The notes under the pieces are model-generated. The model did no database searches, was not told the origin of the DNA, and was given only the letters and a program-made list of their open reading frames with translations. Below, one piece after another: positions 60,104 to 64,000 of a stretch of 64,000 bases of DNA; position 1 is the stretch's first letter; every line of letters begins with the position of its first letter. This DNA comes from Eustoma russellianum (Eukaryota; Streptophyta; Magnoliopsida; Gentianales; Gentianaceae). A program made the translations under genes and the position numbers. The DNA lies in assembly GCA_036186865.1 (NCBI GenBank), contig AP025048.1, positions 25,969,397 to 26,033,396 of the forward strand. Direction: 5' to 3'.

Positions 60104-60759
60104 TTGTGTCTCAATTAAACGATTCAAAAGAAGAGTCGTTATGCATCATCAATGCATTAAAATCAGAGATCTCATCATTAACTACACATAATAATTAAAT
60201 GAAATCTGAGATTTCAAATTTGAAATCAAGGAATACGGATTTAGAGAAAATGATGAAACAATTTAACAATGGAACTAACATGCTAGATCGCATCATTTTA
60301 TCACAAAAGCATGATAGTGATAAAACCGGATTAGGCTATATTGAGAAAAATGAAACATCAATTAAACCGACCAAATTCATTTTGTCTAAGAAAGTAGAAA
60401 TACCTAAAACACATATGACGCCTAAGAAGATGACTAGGCCTCCTCTCCCTTCATCTCATCATGCTTCTTCTTCATATCATACAAGATATAACTATGTCCC
60501 GTATAGATATGAGAAAAAACCATTGATACACACACGCCATTCATTCCATGCATCTAGATCACGCACTATGCACACTAACACTAGAAAATATCAAAAACAC
60601 ACACTATATGATGCGCATAAGGGGATTCTTGGCCAAAGGCCTAATGTTTTCTCACCCTATGTCTACTATATTACTCCTTCATCTACCTTCTTACCATGTT
60701 CTACACCGGGAAGGATCACCCATGTATGGGTACAGAAAGGTACTTTTACTAAGAGGTGA
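60104..60759 (+). pseudogene. SIRE-D gag, C-terminal part
   Basis: Resumes SIRE-D gag after TRG. A TAA near 60196 precedes the open stretch MKSEISNLKSRNTDLEKMMK (coiled coil), DKTGLGYIEKNE and the His/Tyr/Arg-rich tail to HVWVQKGTFTKR, ending in TGA at 60757-60759, the same place as in SIRE-B. Confidence 0.9.
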
Positions 60760-61190
60760 ATAACTAACTCGTAAGGACCCAAATTAAAAGGGCACCTAAA
60801 TCATTGTTGTACATTGCAGAGAACCCATACATCAAAAGACACTTCTATCAAGTGGTTCCTTGACAGTGGTTGCTTGAGGCACATGACGGGTGACCCGAGC
60901 TTGTTTTCAAAGTTGAAGAAGGTCAAAAAAGGCGGATCCGTGACCTTTGGAGATAACAATGAAGGAAGAATCATCAAAAAAGGTACAATCGGAAGCCCAA
61001 ACACTCTTCAAATCTCCAACGTCTTCTTGGTAAGTAATCTATCCTATAATCTTCTTAGCATCTCACAGTTTATTTACAATGGTTTTGATGTGTGTTCTCA
61101 TTTGTATTGCAACATAATAAATAAAAATGGAGAAACAGTATTAAAAGGAAAAAAGAGAAGGAAACATTTATGCATTCATTTGATTTAGAT
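60760..61190 (+). pseudogene. SIRE-D protease and start of integrase, truncated
   Basis: The junction region (tacattgcag at 60810-60819) is followed by WFLDSGCLRHMTGD (protease DSG), KKGGSVTFGDNNEG and LVSNLSYNLLSIS. The frame shifts in an A/G run near 61150, and homology to SIRE-B ends near 61180. The HHCC domain and DDE core of integrase are absent. Confidence 0.9.
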
Positions 61191-61250
61191 TCAAATGGAC
61201 GTAAAAAGTGCATTTTTATTCATTATGTTGCAATACGGATGAGAAGCCAT
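61180..61250 (+). other. Deletion junction with templated filler DNA in SIRE-D
   Basis: About 1.4-1.5 kb present in SIRE-B is replaced by about 65 bases. Of these, 61193-61218 is an exact 26-base copy of 61298-61323 downstream, and 61222-61236 (attatgttgcaatac) is an exact reverse complement of 61104-61118 upstream. Confidence 0.85.
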
Positions 61251-62502
61251 ACGAATTTTACTTGCTATTGCTGGCATGAAAGGTTTTAAACTCTATAAAA
61301 TGGACGTAAAAAGTGCATTTTTAAATGGTTTTATACAAGAAGTATACATGAAGCAACCACCCGGTTTTGAAGATTTGAAATACCCTGATCATGTGTACAA
61401 ACTAAAGAAGGCACTGTACGGTTTAAAACAAGCACCTAGGGCTTGGTATGATCGTTTTGCTACCTTTCTTTTAGAAAATAGATTTAAAAGTGGCACCATA
61501 GATAGCACCTTGTTCTTCAAACAAGATAAATCGGATTTACTAATCATTCAAATATATGTTGATGACATCATTTTTGGATCTACATCTCATAAACTTGTTG
61601 AAGAGTTTGAAACTTGCATGAAATCCGAGTTTGAAATGTCTATGGTTGGTGAATTGAATTACTTTCTTGGCTTGCAAATTAAACAAACGAGTAAAGGTAT
61701 ACACATAAGTCAAGTGAAATATGTGAATGATGATTAAAAAGTTTAATTTTGAGAACCTAAAACCGTCCCCCACCCCTATGAATGTCACCACTAAACTAGA
61801 TAAAGATGAACATGGAAAAGACTTTAATAATGCTTTATATAGGTCTATGATTGGTTCTTTGCTTTATCTTACTACAAGTAGACTTGATATCATGTTTAGT
61901 GTGTGTATGTGTGCACATTTTCAAAGCCAACCTAAAGTGTCTCATTATAACGCTGTGAAAAGAATATTTCGATATATTAAGCACACCCCCACTTTAGGAA
62001 TTTGGTATGATAAAGATTGTGAATTTGACTTGTATGCTTATACCGACGCGGATTACGGTGGATGTAAAATAGATAGAAAAAGCACAAGTGGCATTTGTCA
62101 ATTTATAGGAAATTCACTAATTTCATGGTTTTCGAAAAAGCAAACAAGTGTGGCCTTATCTACTACCGAAGCTGAATACATGGCACTTAGTCCTTGTTGC
62201 ACACAATTACTATGGTTAAAACAACAACTTTCTGATTTCAGTATCACGGTAAATCGTGTTCCAATCTATTGTGATAGTATGAGTGCTATAAACTTGTCTA
62301 AGAACCACGTGCTATACTCTAAGGCAAAGCATATAGAAGTACGATATCACTTCCTTCTTGATCACGTGCATAATGGTGGTATCATCATAGATCATGTACG
62401 CAGTGAGACACAAGTAGCCGACATATTCACTAAGGCACTAAATCAAGCCACGTAAGAAAATCTCCATTCTAAATTAGGCATGATTTCTGCTGATTTGATT
62501 TG
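61251..62502 (+). pseudogene. SIRE-D RT (5'-truncated) and RNase H
   Basis: Starts within RT at AIRILLAIAGMKGFKLYKMD, then QPPGFEDLKYPDHVYKL, LKQAPRAWYDRFATF, QIYVDDIIFGS and FLGLQIKQTS. A shift near 61733 is followed by IKKFNFENLKPSPTPM, RYIKHTPTLGIWYDK and RNase H (YTDADYGGC, STTEAEYMAL, CDSMSAINLSKN, VADIFTKALNQAT). TAA at 62453-62455 replaces a sense codon about 15 codons before the family's usual end. The YVDD box is intact, but the N-terminal RT is missing. Confidence 0.92.
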
Positions 62503-62550
62503 ATATTTCTTTCTATCTTTACGTACACTTTTGATTTTCTTTCCAAAATA

Positions 62551-62731
62551 AAAGGGGAGAGAGTGCATGATTTAAGGGGGAGCGAGAGATTGATTGCAAA
62601 AATCAAGGGGGAGAAAATTCAAAATTTGAAATTTGAAATTCGAAATTTGAATTTGTGCACGATTGGAGGGGGAGAAATTAAATTTAAATCATGTACTAAG
62701 ATTATTTTGTAAATCATCAAAATGGGGAGAT
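62551..62731 (+). other. SIRE-D polypurine-tract cluster
   Basis: Repeated AAGGGGGAG tracts lie between pol and the 3' LTR; the last one, aatggggagat, is degenerate. An interleaved gaaatttgaaatttgaaatt tract forms an AT-rich near-palindrome. Confidence 0.78.
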
Positions 62732-63095
62732 TGTTGAAAAAAAAGGTTTGAGTGATTCACAAAAATGCATGATTTAAATAACGTGTGCTAAAGAAATGCA
62801 TCACATTTTATGACTTGACACGTTTTTGCAACAAACCTGCCTTATATACTTTATATATAATGTTGCCGTACTAACAAGCCATGAAGCTTTAAAGCTTACG
62901 TCAAATGGCAAACATTTGTTGTGTTTGAACTATTTTCAGGTGCCACCATTAATGAACTAAACTAATTAATTAAGTGAAGTACTTAGTTAAATGAACTAAG
63001 TAGTTCATTAAATGGAGAAATATTTGAAGAAGGCACAAAGGCAACAAACGTGGAAATGGAAAGTCTCCTCTACCCTCTTAAACCTCACGCCATTC

Positions 63096-63182
<87 letters not shown>

Positions 63183-63197
63183 GATATATATATACGG
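62732..63197 (+). repeat. SIRE-D 3' LTR, first part
   Basis: Starts TGTTGAAAAAAAAGG and follows the 5' LTR order (attaatgaactaaact, then the TA-rich tract) until LINE-2 interrupts it. It is markedly diverged from the 5' LTR start, closer in places to the SIRE-A/B type (ttgccgtactaacaagccat). This may mean gene conversion or a recombinant element. Confidence 0.75.
63106..63180. repeat. (CA)n(TA)n compound microsatellite
   Basis: About 13 CA units then about 24 TA units, just before LINE-2. The SIRE-D 5' LTR has a CA/TA tract at the same place (46540-46610). Confidence 0.95.
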
Positions 63198-64000
63198 AGA
63201 AAATGCTGCCCTCTCCAGCGCTCCCATGGCGATCGGCGTAACCGCCGTCGCCGTCAGCAAAGTTGAATACCGTTACATTTGGTGGAAATCTTCACATCCC
63301 GGGCAAATCATTTTCCTATGGCGACTATAGAACAGCTCCCTACCGATGGTAAACAATTTGCGCCGCTGGCTTATCTCGATGCCATCACAGTGTATTTTTT
63401 GTCGACAACAACACGATCATCAAGACCATGTTTTTCTGCATTGTTCAAAAATGCGCCCTCTATGGATGGATATGTCGATAACATTCTCGGGTCCAATACC
63501 ACAATCAAGCACAATCAAAGCACATCTCTTACGTTGGTGGAGCACTGCTTCGAAATCGTCAATGACTGGCCAGCTACGAGCAATAGTACCTTCGCTAGTA
63601 ACTTGGGAGATATGGAAGTCATATGCGTTGTGTAGATTTGGAGACGAGACTTTCAGCCCAGATCGCCTACATACCAAGGTAAAAACTGCTATTTACACAT
63701 GGTGCGCTTCAGTGAATGAGAAGAAGTTTGCCCAGAATCTACCTCATCTAGTCCAACAAAAATACCGTTCAAGGTGTTTGACCATAGTCCACTGGAAATT
63801 TCCGCCATCAGGAAAGCTAAAATTAAATATAGATGTATCAGTTGGACAGCGACTAGCAGCGGGCGCAGCGATTTTGCGCTCATCCCACGGTCACTTCATA
63901 TCGGCTATTTGCTTTGCTCTACCTCTGATGACTCCACTACGAGCAGAACTGCAAACCATGACATACGCGTTGATTTACTATGCACAACAACATGACAGCA
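63198..64000 (+). mobile_element. LINE-2: internally deleted LINE, running off the window
   Basis: The first about 50 bases (aaaatgctgcc, ctcccatggcgatcgg, taaccgccg) resemble the 5' end of LINE-1 (agaatgacgccgcc, ctctggcgatcgc, ttagccgcc). Immediately afterwards comes the C-terminal part of ORF2. ORF1, endonuclease and RT are absent, so it would depend on another LINE. The 3' end and TSD are outside the window. Confidence 0.75.
63256..64000 (+). pseudogene. LINE-2 ORF2 remnant: zf-RVT and RNase H
   Basis: The frame with codons starting at 63274 reads YIWWKSSHPGQIIFLWRL, a TAG (63328-63330), NSSLPMVNNLRRW, then the zf-RVT cluster CIFCRQQHDHQDHVFLHC, a linker, and RNase H (KLKLNIDVSVGQ, LAAGAAILRS, LRAELQTM), open to the window edge. 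It aligns in order with the end of LINE-1 ORF2 at roughly half identity by eye, so it belongs to a related but separate family. The 118-codon frame at 63279-63635 is a shadow of this one. Confidence 0.85.

Larger units (their letters stand above)
46177..64000 (+). mobile_element. SIRE-D: defective Sirevirus, split by TRG and LINE-2, running off the window
   Basis: The 5' LTR is at 46177-49577 and the 3' LTR starts at 62732. It inserted into COP-E RT (left flank accat; the right TSD is outside). Gag is frameshifted and interrupted by TRG (50901-60103). Most of integrase and the start of RT are deleted with filler DNA at about 61180-61250. It is closely related to SIRE-A and SIRE-B in internal sequence but has a distinct LTR (TGTTGAG...CCTGCA). 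Confidence 0.92.

Noticed and set aside
1..64000. Host genes, tRNA or rRNA genes, or a captured host gene inside an element
   Set aside because: Every stretch above about 300 bases can be assigned to a retroelement part; the remaining open frames are short and without recognisable domains.

Overview
This is nuclear DNA of a flowering plant and consists entirely of transposable elements. The evidence is large Ty1/copia elements of the Sirevirus (SIRE/Maximus) type, long-LTR Ty3/gypsy sequences with initiator-tRNA-Met primer sites, and L1-type LINEs with a DUF4283 ORF1 and a C-terminal RNase H. I see no host gene, tRNA, rRNA or CRISPR array. The species cannot be named from the sequence.

The window is one nested structure, worked out by finding LTR ends, target-site duplications (TSDs) and reading frames that resume across insertions. 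The backbone for positions 1-43184 is an old minus-strand Sirevirus, SIRE-C. Its 5' LTR is at 39400-43184 and its gag-pol is broken into four pieces: 38731-39276, 32507-33980, 18549-20965 and 7718-7731. The separators are a gypsy solo LTR GYP-2 (33981-38730, TSD gtaga), the young full-length SIRE-B (20966-32506, TSD aagat), the full-length but defective SIRE-A (7732-18548, TSD ctaca), and a minus-strand gypsy LTR GYP-1 (from before position 1 to 7717). GYP-1 was in turn split by a full-length LINE-1 (875-7443, 13-bp TSD).

Right of SIRE-C lie about 100 bp resembling another copia gag (43185-43287), then a minus-strand copia of a different lineage, COP-E (43288-46176). COP-E is cut by SIRE-D (46177 to beyond the window). 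SIRE-D gag is interrupted by a gag-only LTR element of TR-GAG type (TRG, 50901-60103, TSD ttgtg). The SIRE-D 3' LTR is interrupted by LINE-2 (about 63198 onward), whose 5' end is fused directly to the end of ORF2.

Only SIRE-B looks close to functional: intact gag, one nonsense codon in pol, and nearly identical LTRs. LINE-1 is intact apart from three frameshifts, each in a homopolymer run. Points most worth checking are the gag-only TRG element, a 346-codon open frame filling the LINE-1 3' region, templated filler DNA at a deletion in SIRE-D, the repeated palindromes in the Sirevirus LTRs, a GATC-rich repeat cluster in the SIRE-C LTR, and the unusual gag-pol junction of the A/B/D family.
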